Source: Brachypterus glaber
Taxonomy: Eukaryota; Arthropoda; Insecta; Coleoptera; Kateretidae
Length of the DNA stretch: 64,000 nucleotides
Reading direction: 5' to 3'
NCBI GenBank assembly: GCA_958510825.1
Contig: OY294048.1
Location: forward strand, 13,409,589 to 13,473,588
Below the pieces are notes generated by a model. The model ran no database searches. It saw nothing but the letters and a program-made list of their open reading frames with translations, and was not told the DNA's origin. The translations under genes were made by a program, and so were the position numbers. Numbering within the stretch: the first letter of the stretch is position 1; each line of letters opens with the position of its first letter. Positions 12,487 through 25,030 of the stretch are shown piece after piece.

Positions 12487-12661
12487 CCTATACACAGGGC
12501 GGGATTCAGGGGGGGGGGGAGGATTCCCCGAGCCCGGGCTCCCAAAGTGGCAAAAATTCTCTGTTTTTTGACAGGGGTAAAGCTTCTTTTTCTGAGGCGA
12601 GGGGGCCCGGGAATAAAGTTTCCCCGGGCCCAGGAGGCTCTGTCCAGCCCTGCCTGTACAT
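12487..12661. mobile_element. Short GC-rich MITE (probable)
   Basis: Imperfect ends (ATACACAGGGCGGG and the inverse of TGTACAGGCAGGGC) enclose 175 bp of unusually GC-rich sequence with an inner hairpin built on GGGCCCGGG and CCCGGGCCC. The composition differs sharply from the flanks. The assignment rests on the ends alone. Confidence 0.4.
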
Positions 12662-14675
12662 CGATTTTTTTTAAATTATGTATTTCTATCAATCAAAGTA
12701 AGGATTTCTGAAAAATTTGAGTTTCTAACTTTTTGTTTATAAATGGATTTTTTTCAAGATTGGTATAAATATTTCTATCAACTAAAGTAATGTATTCTAA
12801 AAATGTTTATCGAACTTTTCCTTTTATTTTTTATAATTTTAAGAGTCTTTTCAAAAACAATAGGCTTCTTTTTCTCATATATTTTGATTTTTATTAAAAA
12901 ATTGAGATGGATCGGATATTTTTTCTAGAGTTCACAGAGGAACGGACGGATTATTTTTTTAATGTTCAGAATTCGATAAAAAGTATACGATACAAGTGCG
13001 TAGATGTGTTTTTTTTTCTATGGGGAGAGTATTATACCAAGATCGTTGATATTTTTTTCAGGATTAAAAATGAAAAAAAAAAGATTTTTTTTTTGATCTT
13101 TGGATATTTTTAGATAGATACTATCTAAGGTAGGTGAGACAATTATTGACATACTCCTAATATTGCCACCCCTCTTAAACTCGTTAGATCGTCCTCTGTC
13201 ATAGATGGCACTGTCAGTATATCTGTTATATTAAAAAGATATCTGTTAATATGATATATCTGTAGTTCGTATTTCGTGCTCTTTCACTATAAAAACTTTA
13301 GAATAAAGGTATGTTTATTGTTAATGTAGTAATGTAGTAGGTAGTTACAAATAAATTTGAATGCAGAAAAAAATAAAATGTCTTAACACGGCAATATTGG
13401 GGTAACTTACCTTATATCACTATACACTATACTACCCTGTTAAAGTATATTTTGAAAACGCTGCTTTTGTCCAAAAAAATATATATTTTTGTCCTATGGG
13501 GGGGGGGGGTAATAACCCCATTATCCACCTCATCTACGCCCTTGATATAAGTATAATTTTTTGTCTAGGCGGGGTTTTGACGATTTTGGATTTTTGAAAA
13601 CTATCTTTTAGTCATGAGACTGCTGAGAGTATAATAATATCGAGCAATAAGGAATTAAATGTTTATTTAAGCATAATTTTCACCTCAGTTATACTATCTA
13701 TCTTTAAAACACTGATGATTTGTTTACATACATAATTATAAGAGGAACTTCTACTATCAGTACCCACTTAACATGAGAAAATTAGAAGTACCTAAATTTA
13801 TGGACCGACTCGTTATGGACCTTGCTATAGCTCTGCCAGAAAAGGTCATAAAGATAATTAGGTACAGTTAAAATTAATTGAGTTATACCCGAGATTATTC
13901 CCAAAAAAGCTGCAGAAAAATAATACTTTCCTCTGTAGGTCTGAGTTTATGAACGTAGAATTCATTAAAAAAATCGAAAAATTGTTTAAGAAACATTTTT
14001 CCAGTTTATATTTTCGAAAAATGTAAAATAAAAAAATAGTTTGAAAAAAATGTTGTCTATTTACCCCCAAAAACAATCACAGCCTAGAACTTTGGACTCG
14101 GTGGAAAAAACCACATGGAAAAAATTTTTTTTTCCACAAAAAAAAAACAGAAAAGCCCAGAAAAGGACACTTTCTAGTCATAAGCTTATGACCTTGTAAG
14201 GTTTAAATGTTTTACTAGTTAATTTTTTGAAATTTCAATATAGGAATTCCTCGTCAATTGACTAAACTATACAATATTTCAGGTCCAAATTTTGGGGGGA
14301 CTTGAGCCCCCTACATATATGTATATGTAAAAAATATATGCGTAAAATTACTTTTATAGTTTGATTTGGGGGGGGGACGCTTAAAAAAATTGGGGGGCTT
14401 AACCCCCCTAAGTTCCCCCCTAGTTACGCCTATGCAATATTTTCATCTAAATTGGTAAATTATAAGTAAAGGTTTTTCAGTCCATTATCGTGTAAAATAC
14501 CTAAAATTAGGTCCGAAAACGACTATAAACTAAATAAATAAATAAGAAAGAATCCCCAAATAAAAGTTTTCCTAGGCGGAAGACTCAATTTTTTTAAATT
14601 GGAATGTATATTTTTTTAATTCTTGTGGGATTTTTGACAGTTTTAAGGTCGCTGACACTACGCTGCCACTGATTA
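12662..14675. other. AT-rich intergenic sequence
   Basis: No gene is supported. G-runs at 13498-13509, 14295-14301 and 14366-14374, and the phrase CCCCCTAGTTACGCCTATGC near 14415, look like remnants of DNA-transposon ends. The 60-75-aa frames in this stretch are low-complexity. Confidence 0.45.
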
Positions 14676-15412
14676 TAACACAGGCCCACGAAAAAAAAGT
14701 TTTCTGTGCTGGAGTTGAGACCCACTTATTCTTATGTATTTTGGGATACTGAACACGAATCTGTCATAAAAAAGTTTGATGTGCTAATTTTTTTGCTACA
14801 CTGAAAAAATTGTCTTAAATGGTAAAAATCTCATATTATTCAGTGTAGCAAAAAAATTATCTCATGACATGCCTTTTTTATGACAGATTCGTGTTCAGCA
14901 TCCCAAAATACATAAAAATGGGTAGGTCTCAACCCCAGCACAGACAACTTTTTTTTTGTGGGCCTGTATTATCAGATGTAGTGTCTTCAACCACAGCACA
15001 GACAACATGTTTCTTTCTTTTGTGAGCCTTATAAAGGCCCACAAAAAGAAAGTTGTCTGTGCTGGTGTTCTTATATATTTTGAGCTGAACACGAATCTGC
15101 CATAAAAAAGGCAACTCATGGGCTCATTTTTTTGCTACACTGAAATAATATGAAATTTTTACCATTTTAGCCAGTTTTTTCAGTCTAGCAAAAAAATTAA
15201 CAAATAAATTGCCTTTTTTATGACTGAAAAAACTAAAATGGTAAAAATCTCATAAAGAAAGAAAAATTTTGTCTGTGCAGTGTAGCAAAAAAATGAAATT
15301 CCGTTTTTTTTATGTCAGATTCGTGTTCAGCGTCCCAAAATACATAAAAATGGGTAGGTCTCAACCCCAGCACAGACAACTTTTTTTTGTGGGCCTGTAT
15401 TATCAGATGTAG
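14676..15412. mobile_element. Cluster of nested MITE ends (CAGGCCCACAAAAA family)
   Basis: Four copies of a terminal sequence of about 40 bp (ACAGGCCCACRAAAAAAAG then TTGTCTGTGCTGG) occur in alternating orientation near 14680, 14930-14970, 15030-15070 and 15360-15405. Between them lie repeated blocks containing CTGAACACGAATCTG and TTTTTTTGCTACACTGAAA. This looks like a MITE that inserted into itself or rearranged. The overlapping 60-74-aa minus-strand frames are produced by these repeats. Confidence 0.65.
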
Positions 15413-15420
15413 TGTCTTGT

Positions 15421-16109
15421 TATACAGTGCGATCCAAAAGTCCCCCTCTTAACTCTTGAACGAGTTGAGATATCGACTTCAAATTTAGAACTCTTAAATA
15501 AGACAACTTAAACTATCTTTAAGCATTTAATACTTTTAGCTCTCAAATGCCCCTGCCTACATGGGGGAGATGGGGGGAGTTATTTTAATGGAAAGGGGGC
15601 CCGTGTGATACATTATTTAAAGAAAATAAAATTTTCTATTAGATTATATATTTTTTAATTTTTAAGGTTTTGATTTTTCAATTTTTTGTGCTAAAAAATG
15701 CAATTTTTTAAATTATTTTTATTAATATGAATTAAAATTAGTTAATAATTTACGTTTTTTTATCATGAAATTAGACATTTTAAAAATATTGTTGATTTTT
15801 TAGAGAAATGTTGGGAAAAATACCCATTTTCAACCCTATAAACCAAAAAAAAAATATATTTGAAAAAATTAAAAAATATATAGTTAAATATAGAATTTTA
15901 TAAGGTTTAAAATTAGGTATCACACCACCCCCTTTCTATTTAAAAAAAATGTCCCTCCATGCCCGCCTGTCCACAAGAGCTGAGAATATTAAATATACCT
16001 ATACAAAAAATAGTTCGGTTTGTCTCATTTCAGTGTTCCAAAAAAGTCGATATCTCAACTCGTTCAAAAGTTAAGAGGGGAGCGGGTAACTTTTAGACCG
16101 CTCTGTATA
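15421..16109. mobile_element. Mariner-type foldback MITE, copy 2
   Basis: It starts TATACAGTGCGATCCAAAAG and ends with the inverse of ATACAGAGCGGTCTAAAAGT. The arms align with those at 5685-6410 and 60471-61200 but carry more substitutions and small deletions, so this copy is older. Confidence 0.75.
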
Positions 16110-16459
16110 TTTTTTAATATTAAGTTTTAGGGCTTTGGGATAAGTAAATGTATAGAGGTATAACATAAATTGTAAATAAACATTAAAAATAATGAATAAA
16201 ACAAAAAAAATGTAATCACAAAGTGTATTTTATTTTTTCTTAATAGTTTCAATAAATAATATACATACGTGCTTTCAACACATACATTTAAATACATCTA
16301 CAATATTTTACAAATATATGTACAAACGCACACGCTTACAAATTGCAAGTTACAATGATAACCTTAAAAAACCAGAGCTCAAAAAACCAATAGGTTATTA
16401 ATAAATGCAACAAAAAATAATACCTCGAAAACGACAGAACAAAAAATAAAAAGAGCGGA
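16110..16459. other. AT-rich intergenic sequence
   Basis: No gene or recognisable repeat. Several TTTATT strings (minus-strand AATAAA) occur but are expected by chance at this composition. Confidence 0.45.
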
Positions 16460-16990
16460 CTTACATGCCTACTCTTAACATAACTACTCTCTAAGAAGCA
16501 TATTTCGTAACATTCCCACTCTCCAACAACTCTACTCCGTAATATCCCGACTTTTTAACAAACCTACTTTCCAATAACCCCACTCCGCACTATATCCACT
16601 CAGTTAGCAACTTCAATTTACTTTAAAAATATTTGTTATAGTAAAACTTTTTTTTGTGGTCAAATTCGTATTTAGTTTATTTTAAATACAGAGAGTTTGC
16701 GTACAAAAAGACTATAAGAATAAACATTTTCTGTTCTAGATGTTTGCCTAATGATAATAATTTAAATACAAGAACATATATGCTAAAAATTTTGTTCCCC
16801 CAAGCATGGTTGAGTGCACTTAATCATTAATAAGTAGTTAACTGAGTGCATATAGTGCGGAGTAGGACTAATAGTGAGTAGAAATGTTAAAGAGTATGGA
16901 TCTTACGAAGTAGGGTTGCTAAAGAGTAGGGATCTTATGGAGTAGGGTTTTTGGTAGAAGTGAAATTAAGAGTAGAGATTTTAGTCTGCC
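16460..16990. mobile_element. Foldback element with minisatellite arms, copy 1
   Basis: The left arm (16460-16620) and right arm (16830-16990) are built from degenerate units of about 15 bp resembling CTACTCCGTAACATC, inverted relative to each other. The inner ends ATATCCACTCAGTTAGC and the inverse of TTAACTGAGTGCATATAG also pair. The second copy is at 32990-33460. The layout recalls Foldback elements whose long inverted ends contain short tandem repeats. Confidence 0.65.
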
Positions 16991-17725
16991 AAAAATAGGA
17001 ACATACAAAAATATACAAAATAGTCGTTTTCAACTAAAAATATAATATATTTATAATCTATTTAAGATCAATCTTTATCACATATAAATAAACTTTATCT
17101 GCTATCAAAAGGTGGGAAAAGAACATGAACGAAAATGCCAAAAGAAAATTATGAAGCTATTTACAAGTTTTCTATTTAAAGATTTAAATACATAAGGAGC
17201 TAATGTTGACTTTAAAAACAATCGTCACAATTTAAATAGAACTCATTTGTTTTTGGGTTACTTTAAAGTCTAAAAAGTTTATTGCCCAATATAATTTTAA
17301 GCAATAATGTGAACTTCTGCTAACTCCTTTGTCTATTTAGATCTTTATTTATCAATTAGTTTCTCTTCAACAAAGTTTAGTATCTCAACTTATCTTGCGC
17401 CAACAATTGGTGTAACATTGTAGTCAGACTTTACAAGAAACTTTCAAAATTATTCCTGCCCAAAATAGTTTAGCTTTCTTAGTTTATAGTTAGATACGTA
17501 AGTAGCTAGCATTCAATAATGCAAGTTCTGAAAAAATTTACACAGAGAAAAGGGTCTAACAGTAGTTGCCGTAAAATGTAGCAGTTCGGTGACACATAGC
17601 ATTTTTGACAACGATTGCTACAATTTCTGTCAATCATTCTTAAGGTATAATTCCTATTATGATAGAATAAAAGTACAGCAAGGGTACTTGGAAATGCCGT
17701 TGGGTCGCTTAACTGGTACATTATA
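16991..17725. other. 3' flank of the crocodile gene
   Basis: There is no protein gene. On the minus strand this lies downstream of crocodile. The nearest AATAAA signals I can see downstream of its stop are at about 17344-17349 and 17278-17283, which would give a 3' UTR of roughly 0.8-0.9 kb if either is used. Transcript evidence would be needed to confirm that. Confidence 0.4.
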
Positions 17726-17803
17726 TCGTCATGTGAGGATTATAGTGTTCTATATCCATTGGGTTTGCTATGGATATAGAACACTATAATCCTCACATGA
17801 CGA
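17726..17803 (-). other. Perfect 34-bp hairpin in the 3' flank of crocodile
   Basis: Arms 17726-17759 and 17770-17803 are exact reverse complements around a 10-nt loop, a 78-nt stem-loop. It starts about 365 nt downstream of the crocodile stop codon and could lie in its 3' UTR. The size is like a microRNA precursor, but a bulge-free 34-bp stem is equally typical of a small palindromic MITE. Confidence 0.75.
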
Positions 17804-18167
17804 TGGCAACTGTTGCTAGGCTCTTCGCTGTGTGTACATTTAGCTAACGAACTAAAAGGGATAGGTATATATATTTTTTTTGTTAGATTTTGTCTTAATT
17901 CATTATTTTTTTTTAAACGGGCTTAATGTAAAAACACTTACAGTATATACAAATTGCTATATTTCTCTGAAAGAAACCATCTCCTTCAAAGATTGCTATA
18001 TATTTAGTCCAATACAACAAAATTAACCACTTCTATTCTTCTTCTAATCATTTTGGTCACTATCTTGTCGTTCAAAAACCCTAATTTTGATAACAGTTTC
18101 ATTTGCACAAAAAACTATATTCTCAAATATCAGTCTTTATATGTACATGGTCTAAGTAGGCGTACCC

Positions 18168-19247
18168 TCAGTACTTCTGCCCCACACAGTCCTGCTGGTA
18201 GTACGTAGGTGCTGCCGTTCTGTAGCTAGGCGGACTCGGGGACATTCCTGAGTGCCTGAATTGGGCTAACTGGCTACTTTGGGCTACACTACAGTCGAAT
18301 ATATCCCGATATCCGCTGACAGTTGTAGCTGACTCCGGTGAAGTTTCCGGGCTGTAATACGGGTTGTACCTTGTTGTAGCTTCATCTGCAATACTGTACT
18401 GGTGCTGTGGGGTACTCGGACAATAAGAATACATGCCTCCTGAGGAATGCAGCCTGGCTGAACTCGTGTAACTCAAAGCTTGTTCGCGGTTCGTCATCAA
18501 ACTATCCACACTAAACGCAGCTGCAGAGTCCATAGCTTGCAATGAAGCTGTCACGTCACTAATTATATGATCTTGGTGGACTATTACCGACTTAGGGTCT
18601 CCGTACTTGGCGTTCATACACTGGCTTAGCTCTGTGTTAGGCTCCCGTTTTGGTTTGCATTCCAACTTGCCTTTAATATCGTCCAGAGATTTATCTTCCC
18701 GTTTTGTGATATTATGAGGAGATTCTGGTTGAAGATGCTGTCTTTTCGCTTGGTCTTCCTTTTCTTTCACGGCGTCTTTCTTTTTGAAACGCCTGCGACG
18801 CCTTAAGTATGAACCATTATCAAACATATTGTAGGAATCTGGGTCTAAGGTCCAGTAGCTACCTTTTCCAGGTTTCTTGTCATCCCTGGGGACTTTCACG
18901 AAGCATTCGTTCAGGCTTAGATTGTGCCGGATGGAGTTTTGCCAGCCTTGTTTGTTTTCACGGTAGTACGGGAAACGTTCCATGATAAACTGATAGATGC
19001 CGTTCAGGGTAATTTTCTTGTCCTGTGCGTTTTGAATAGCCATGGCGATGAGAGCGATGTAGGAATATGGCGGTTTCACCATGTCCTTGGCATTGGACAG
19101 AGGGTGGTGCTGTTGGTGCCAAGCGGCATATCCGTACCTGGTGTACTGCTCGTAGTAAGGGTTCGTGGTGACCGCTGCCGTCGCCGTGGAGTAACCACCT
19201 GCACTGCGGTAATATGCGTTCTGGTGCTCTGGAAATATGGTGTGCAT
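18168..19247 (-). CDS. croc: FoxC-type forkhead transcription factor, crocodile orthologue
   Basis: This is a nuclear winged-helix DNA-binding protein. In Drosophila, croc acts in head and mesoderm patterning. The single uninterrupted frame encodes 359 residues. The first in-frame ATG (19247, context ACACCATGC) begins [15 protein letters not shown], the conserved FoxC N-terminus, whereas the frame upstream is open only from a TTG. The forkhead domain spans about residues 57-148, opening [14 protein letters not shown], with recognition helix [10 protein letters not shown] at 104-113. A basic cluster RRRRRFKKK (149-157) probably serves nuclear import. FSVDSLMT (245-252) matches the Eh1-like motif that recruits Groucho in FoxC proteins. 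The tail is rich in Ser, Tyr and Pro. It is shorter than fly Croc or vertebrate FoxC1 (about 500-550 aa), mainly after the forkhead domain. FoxC genes are commonly intronless. The coding sequence is GC-richer than all neighbouring DNA. Confidence 0.96.
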   Translation of the reverse strand: MHTIFPEHQNAYYRSAGGYSTATAAVTTNPYYEQYTRYGYAAWHQQHHPLSNAKDMVKPPYSYIALIAMAIQNAQDKKITLNGIYQFIMERFPYYRENKQGWQNSIRHNLSLNECFVKVPRDDKKPGKGSYWTLDPDSYNMFDNGSYLRRRRRFKKKDAVKEKEDQAKRQHLQPESPHNITKREDKSLDDIKGKLECKPKREPNTELSQCMNAKYGDPKSVIVHQDHIISDVTASLQAMDSAAAFSVDSLMTNREQALSYTSSARLHSSGGMYSYCPSTPQHQYSIADEATTRYNPYYSPETSPESATTVSGYRDIFDCSVAQSSQLAQFRHSGMSPSPPSYRTAAPTYYQQDCVGQKY

Positions 19248-19700
19248 GGTGTCCAAACACAAACTCCAAAAGATAACAAATAAGTTTTAGAAAACTTTTC
19301 GTAATTGAAATTTTCTAAAACGAAAACACCGTTGTTATTTTAAGAGTACAGTGCGTTTTCTGTTTTCATTCTAATCAATCTTCCGAAAACAAGCTTGCGT
19401 TCACTTAATATTATGATACACAACATAGGGCAGTTTACACAGAGATTAAGTAAAAACAGAGTATGTTGCTTCTTGCCGTGACACAATGTTACTAGTGAAA
19501 ACAGACAGGGCAGGGAGCCGCTGAATTAGTTAAGGGGCCACGCTATGCATCTGCGCATCAATACTCTCGTAACTCCGCCTGGCTTTTGCCGGCCAATGGC
19601 AGGGCCGGGTACGCCTCAAATCAATCGGGCATCCATCGCGACCGGCTTTTGCTAGGGAAACGCACACGCCTTCCCTGGAAAGGTTGCCAATTTTTTTACA
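19248..19700 (-). promoter_or_regulatory. Probable 5' UTR and promoter region of crocodile
   Basis: Directly upstream of the start codon, 19500-19700 is much GC-richer than the surrounding repeats and is not part of any repeat I can find. On the minus strand it contains a CCATTGGCCGG box (CCAAT-type, near 19592-19602) and GATTGATTTGAG (near 19616-19627), which resembles a PBC/Hox-type site. No TATA box is obvious and the start site cannot be placed. The boundary with the upstream repeats is near 19700. Confidence 0.4.
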
Positions 19701-20371
19701 CCGTCTACGGAAACGTAAAAGAAGTCGGAAATTTATGTCAACATGCCCCTTAAAATTGGCCAAAAGCATGCCGGTCGTCCTTTTAGTTTATTTTTGCGTT
19801 ACCGCGCGAACAAATACACCGTGTGTACCTTGGCTAGGTTATGTTAAACAAGAGCCAGAGAAAACAATGCCTCCTAGATGTTATTCAAGTAAAATCGGCG
19901 ACTTGTCAGTTGAATCGTGGGGTCCGAGGCGAAAATTGCCGATATTTCGCTCTGAGATGTTGGGCGCCAATAAGTGACTGTTTTGTGTGCACATTGCTGC
20001 TGATTTTTTAAGGTAAATATATAACTTACCTACATGAGTTTACGGTAAACTGTTTACCTTACCTTTATTATTGTTAGGTATTGCTTGTCCAATATAGGTA
20101 GTAAAATTTTAAATAAAAAGCCATGCAGATACCGCGCGAAAAACTTAACCATGTGGTAACCAAGGCTTGGTTAGGTTATGTTAAACAAGAGCCAGAAAAA
20201 ACTTTGCCTCCTAGATGTTAAGTAAAATCAACGTTGTCAGTTGACTCGTGGGCTCGGGGGCGAAAATTGCCGATTTTCGGCTCTGAGATGTTGGGCGCCA
20301 ATAAGTAATTGTTTTGTGTGCTGCTGATTTTTTGAGAAATATACAACTTAGATACATGAATTTACCTTGCC

Positions 20372-20531
<160 letters not shown>

Positions 20532-20633
20532 GGTATTGCTTGTCCAATATATTAAAATTAAAAATAAAAAGCCATGCAGTTAACCCGCGAAAAAATTAAT
20601 CATGTGAACCTTGGTTACGTTATGTTATTTGTT

Positions 20634-20696
20634 TATTTATTTTGTTTATACTCATACATGGACCTTTATTTAAAGGTATTTTAACATTAGAGCCAG
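20634..20696 (-). mobile_element. 3' tail of a retroposon (ACCTTTAAATAAAGGTCC type)
   Basis: Read on the minus strand, a small hairpin (ACCTTTAAATAAAGGT) is followed by a short A/T stretch and an AAATA/AAACA-rich tail. The same arrangement occurs at 58583-58640. Short copies of only the 3' end are typical of 5'-truncated non-LTR or SINE insertions. It is inserted in unit 3 of the tandem array. Confidence 0.5.
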
Positions 20697-21181
20697 AGAA
20701 AACAAATCCTCCTAGATCTTTTTTGAGTAAAATCGGCGACTTGTCAGTTGAATCGTGGGCTCGGGGGCAAAAATTGCCGATTTTCGGCTCCAAGATGTTG
20801 GGCGCCAATAAATGATTGATTTGTGTGCACATTACCGCCGATTTTTTAAGGTTAATATATTGATCACATGAGTTTACCTTGCCTTATTTCTTGTACAACC
20901 TGTTGCAATTTTCAAATAAAATATAATGCTGAAGCTTTTTATAATAGTCACAAAATATTAGGTACCTACCTATTTCATTTTTAAATTAAATTTCAAAAAG
21001 TGAAATGCTTTAAATGAGTTTATTTAATTATTTGTTTATAAAGAATGCTCTTAAAGGCCAATGAATATCAACATGCGCCTTAAAATCAGCCAAGAGTCCT
21101 CCGAGTTTATTTTTGCCTCGATTTTTGGGTTACCGCGCAAACAATTTCACGAAAATAAAAGTGGCATTATTGGTGTAATAA

Positions 21182-21330
21182 GGGAACGTTCAAGTATTAC
21201 GTAACGCTCCTGGGGGGGAGCATTTTGGAGTTTTACGCCCATGGTAATAGTATAGGAAAATAGCGTTACAGGGGGGGGGGATGGGACATCCAAAAAAGTA
21301 TTACGTAACGCAAAATTTGGCCATTTTTGA
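21182..21330. mobile_element. GTTACGTAA-family MITE, degenerate copy
   Basis: It opens GGGAACGTTCAAGTATTACG, like the complete element at 32454-32582, and has further TTACGTAACGC and GCGTTACAG fragments downstream, but no intact inverted right end. It is therefore rearranged or truncated. Confidence 0.55.
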
Positions 21331-22533
21331 GGTTATGTACAGAGGAAATAAAAAGATTTGAGAGGAGAAATATATATAAAACCTACATAGGTTAGTTTAT
21401 CATTTCGGAGCCATAACTTTTTTATTTATTAGCCGATTTAAAAAATTGAAAAAGAAAATTGGAGCCTGTAAAATGGCTAACAATTTTTGTTCATAACGTT
21501 TTTTTTTTTATAAAATGCACCGTTAGACTGGTAACTGTCAAAAATAACAAAATGCAAACTTTTTATTTTTTTTCCGGTCAAATTATATATTTGTGATGAC
21601 ATAACTGTTTAATTTATTAACTGATTTTGAAAATTAAGATTATTCAAGTACTAGGCGATCAATCGTCAGCATCGTGCTAAGCCATCTTTTATGATGTGCC
21701 TCGTGTATTTTTGGTTTGCAATCTTCTATGATGTGCTTAGAGAATTATGTATTAATGTTTTAAGTGCAAGTTAGAGTCAACCATAGATATTGTTATTAAT
21801 CGTGTGAACTGTTGAATTTTAAGTTAATAATAATGGATTTTTAAAGATATTTTTTTATGTTTTTAATGATAATTTTTTATATTAGCGTGGAAATTACTAC
21901 AAGTAATTTATCAGTGATAGTGCGCAAGTCAGGATACATATCCGATTAGTACTTGCGCACCGAAACCTCATGATTATATAGAGAAACCCTGGTTAATTAT
22001 TCGGAAGAAAAAGACCAAATAAATAGAGAGAGAGAGAGAGAGAGAGAAAGAAAATTAAGATAGAAAAGTAAAGCTTGTAAAATGTTGATTTATTTTATAT
22101 AGGAATGTTTTTTCTTAAAAAAGTATCGTAAAAGTATCAGTAAACGACAAAAATTAAAAAAAAATGACAAATTTTTGGCAAATTTCAGCCCAATCGGAAA
22201 AAGTTACCCAAAATGTTTTAAATCTCGCAAAAAAAAAACAAAACACGTTTATGGTTATAAAAAAAGCCCTCGATAGATTTTTTTTTATTTTTGGCTCTTT
22301 TTACTCGCATTGGGTATCTAAACACAAATTATAATGATTGGTTGATGGAACGGTAAATTTTGGTTATTTCCTTTACGGTATCACTGTGATGCATATAGAT
22401 CAATTTTTGAATTTAAATGTCTCAGTTTATTTGTACCATTTAAAAAAACATAAAAATAGCATGTTATAAAAAAATCATTCTTTACTCTGCGCACAAGGAC
22501 GTTGGGCGGTTGTCATCCCAAGCGTTATCTGCC
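21331..22533. other. AT-rich intergenic sequence with an AG microsatellite
   Basis: No gene is seen. An (AG)n run of about 12 units lies at 22024-22048. The inverted pair GTGCGCAAGTCAGGATA and ACTTGCGCAC near 21920-21960 forms a short stem. Confidence 0.5.
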
Positions 22534-23026
22534 GACGCACACAGGTAAAAAATTTAAAAAAACGGAAAAAAATCATGAAGCGTCGAAATTTGAATTTTTA
22601 TAAACCTTATAGTGATGTATATACTTTTTTTTGAAAATGTTTGTTTTTTTTTAGGTCTGTATTTTTAAATTTTAAAATATAGTACAAATACGGGGTATTA
22701 AATCATAGAAAGGTATTATCTCCATGTCCGCACCCGTCATGACGCGTCCGGACGCCTCAGGTAAAAAAAATTAAATTTTTGGAAAAAAATCAGATTTGAT
22801 TTCTTTTGTATATTTTTAGGTTTAAAACAATAAATTAACCTAAACAATAGAAAACTACTAAAATATTCAAATTTTTCAATTTTTGTGAATGGCGTCTTTT
22901 ATTTTAGTATTTTTAACAGCCTAATTTGAGGTTGAAAAAAAAAACTTTTTCGGTCAATTATGTATTTTTTTATACTGAATTTGAATCTGAATAAAAAACA
23001 CCCCCATTCCATTTAAAAATTTTAAG

Positions 23027-23227
23027 TTAGGCTAAATGTGACACCCAGGGTAATTGTGACATGCCCTGTTATAATTCTTCTAAACTAGTTTATATCCAAT
23101 GCAACCCTGGCATTAGGTTTTTGACAGTATTAAATATTTCGCGTAAAATTTCGATTTGATTTAAACTTGTTTAGAAGAACTATAACAGGACATGTCACAA
23201 TTACCCTGGGTGTCACATTTAGCCTAA
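23027..23227. mobile_element. 201-bp palindromic MITE
   Basis: Arms 23027-23092 and 23162-23227 begin TTAGGCTAAATGTGACACCC and are inverted copies with three visible mismatches. It abuts the start of the inner inverted repeat at 23228, which suggests insertion at that border. Confidence 0.8.
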
Positions 23228-25030
23228 CCCACGGTACCCCTCAATATTATTAAGTTAAAAAAAAATGTGCCCAAAATCTAACAACGGATCCTAGTAGTGG
23301 AAGGTGCGGACATTAAATAACCACTTTCAGTAAAATCCCAACCGTAGCGCTTTTCGAGAAAAAGCTTAACATCTCTTCAGGAGGATTCACGCTTCGTACC
23401 ATTTAATTTTAGAAATGAGTTTGCGTTAATCTTATATAATTTTTGCTGCAGAATTCGAAACCCATTGAAAAATTTAGCTAACTCTTTTCGTTTTCTAGAA
23501 AAACGCAATTACTTCTGCATTTAATGCCATTTTAGAACAACTATATTAAAATAGTTTTTTAACCTAACGCTCTTTTGGCGAGCCTAAAATTCAGCTTTAC
23601 GCTTCTTCTTTAAAATCTTAAAAGTTCAAAGCATAATATGTGTATATATTGCACTTTCAGACCCTTTAATTAAACCATAGTTTCAGATATTTATGCTTAA
23701 CTTTGTAGACTGTGCTATCCGTCAAATTTTGATTATAGTGTCAAATTTAGCAGAATCGTGGAGATTAAATGCAGCGGTCCCAAAACCAAAATTTAATACG
23801 TTATACTTTACTAAAAGTACAAAAATACTTTTTGTGGTAAAATTTCGTTTAGTCAGACTTAAACAGATATTTTTTTTCTAGATAATCAATAAAAAATAAA
23901 TGGGTTTATTATTATTTGATTGGGTGAACGGTTTGATCCTGGGTTATAACAGATAAACATTATTCTGTAAATGGTCTTAATCATCTTGGGAAACCTAAAA
24001 ATGAAAATACCCGTCGTTTTTATGATTTTGGTTTTTTACACGATCTCAAATAACGCTTCTCCTTCTATAATATACTTTATTTTTTACGTTCTTTTATTGA
24101 AGATTGAAAAATTTGATAAACCCCCCCCCCATTAGCAAATCCTGCGCACGGCCCTGATATCGCCTATATCACTTGCGTGATAATTCTTTTGATTTTTGCC
24201 TGTCGTTAAAACCGACCCAGTAGTTTAGGCTATATAAGGTACTAAATAAATATGCATGCATATATACAAATATATAAAAAACATAGTCCTCAGTTCACCT
24301 TGCCATAGTTCAGTAAAAATAATTAAAATCAAATACAAATTGTTTTGAAATTTAATTATAGATCCAGTTCATAAAATAAAAAAACAGTTAGAAATTAAAA
24401 TTATAAATCAACATAATTATTTTTAAACAATGTAAAATTGGCATTTTTCCTTAGTTTAAACATAACGTTTTTTTATAAAACCTTAATAAGAACTGATAAC
24501 TTATTGAGAACCGCTGTCAGAAAAAATAACATTTCTAATAACACTAGTCTACACATTTAGGTTTAAGCATCTCTAAATATCTTTTTATAAATGGGTTAGC
24601 AGCTACAAAACATAAATATATTATGTTTTATAATTTTACAATTTTAAAGTATAAGAATAAAGCTTTATTCTTAGCTTGCTAAAAAACCGTTAGACTAAAA
24701 GACTGTTTTAATATGGTTGTTTTAAAATAGCATTAAATGCATAAGTAATTGCGTTTTTATAGAAAATGCAAATAGTTAGCAAAATTTTACAAGTGGATTC
24801 GAATTCTGCAGCAAAAATTATATAAGATTAAAGTAAACTCATTTCTAAAAATAAATGGTACGAAGCGTGAATCCTCCTGAAGAGATGTTAAGCCTTTTCT
24901 CCAAAAGCGCTACGGTTGGGATTTTACTGAAAGTGGTTATTTAATGTTCAGACCTTCCACTACTAGGATCCGATGTTAGATTTTGGGCACATTTTTTTGT
25001 AACTTAATAATATTGAGGGGTACCGTGAAC
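23228..25030. mobile_element. 1.8-kb element with about 320-bp terminal inverted repeats
   Basis: The left end CACGGTACCCCTCAATATTA and the right end (TAATATTGAGGGGTACCGTG) begin diverged inverted arms. Both arms carry GAATCCTCCTGAAGAG and ACTACTAGGATCC on the same relative strand. The 1.1-kb centre has only a 62-aa frame with no family resemblance. Probably a non-autonomous DNA transposon. Confidence 0.65.

Noticed and set aside
19248..19262. A start of crocodile five codons further upstream
   Set aside because: The upstream codon is TTG. The first ATG, at 19247, has a good context and begins the conserved MHTIF N-terminus.
23340..23395. CTGAAGAGATG ... CTCGAAAAGCGCTA on the minus strand, repeated in inverse at 24880-24935
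   Set aside because: The core boxes exist but stem II pairs over only about 2 bp and stem III needs an extra base. It is probably a chance match within terminal inverted repeats.
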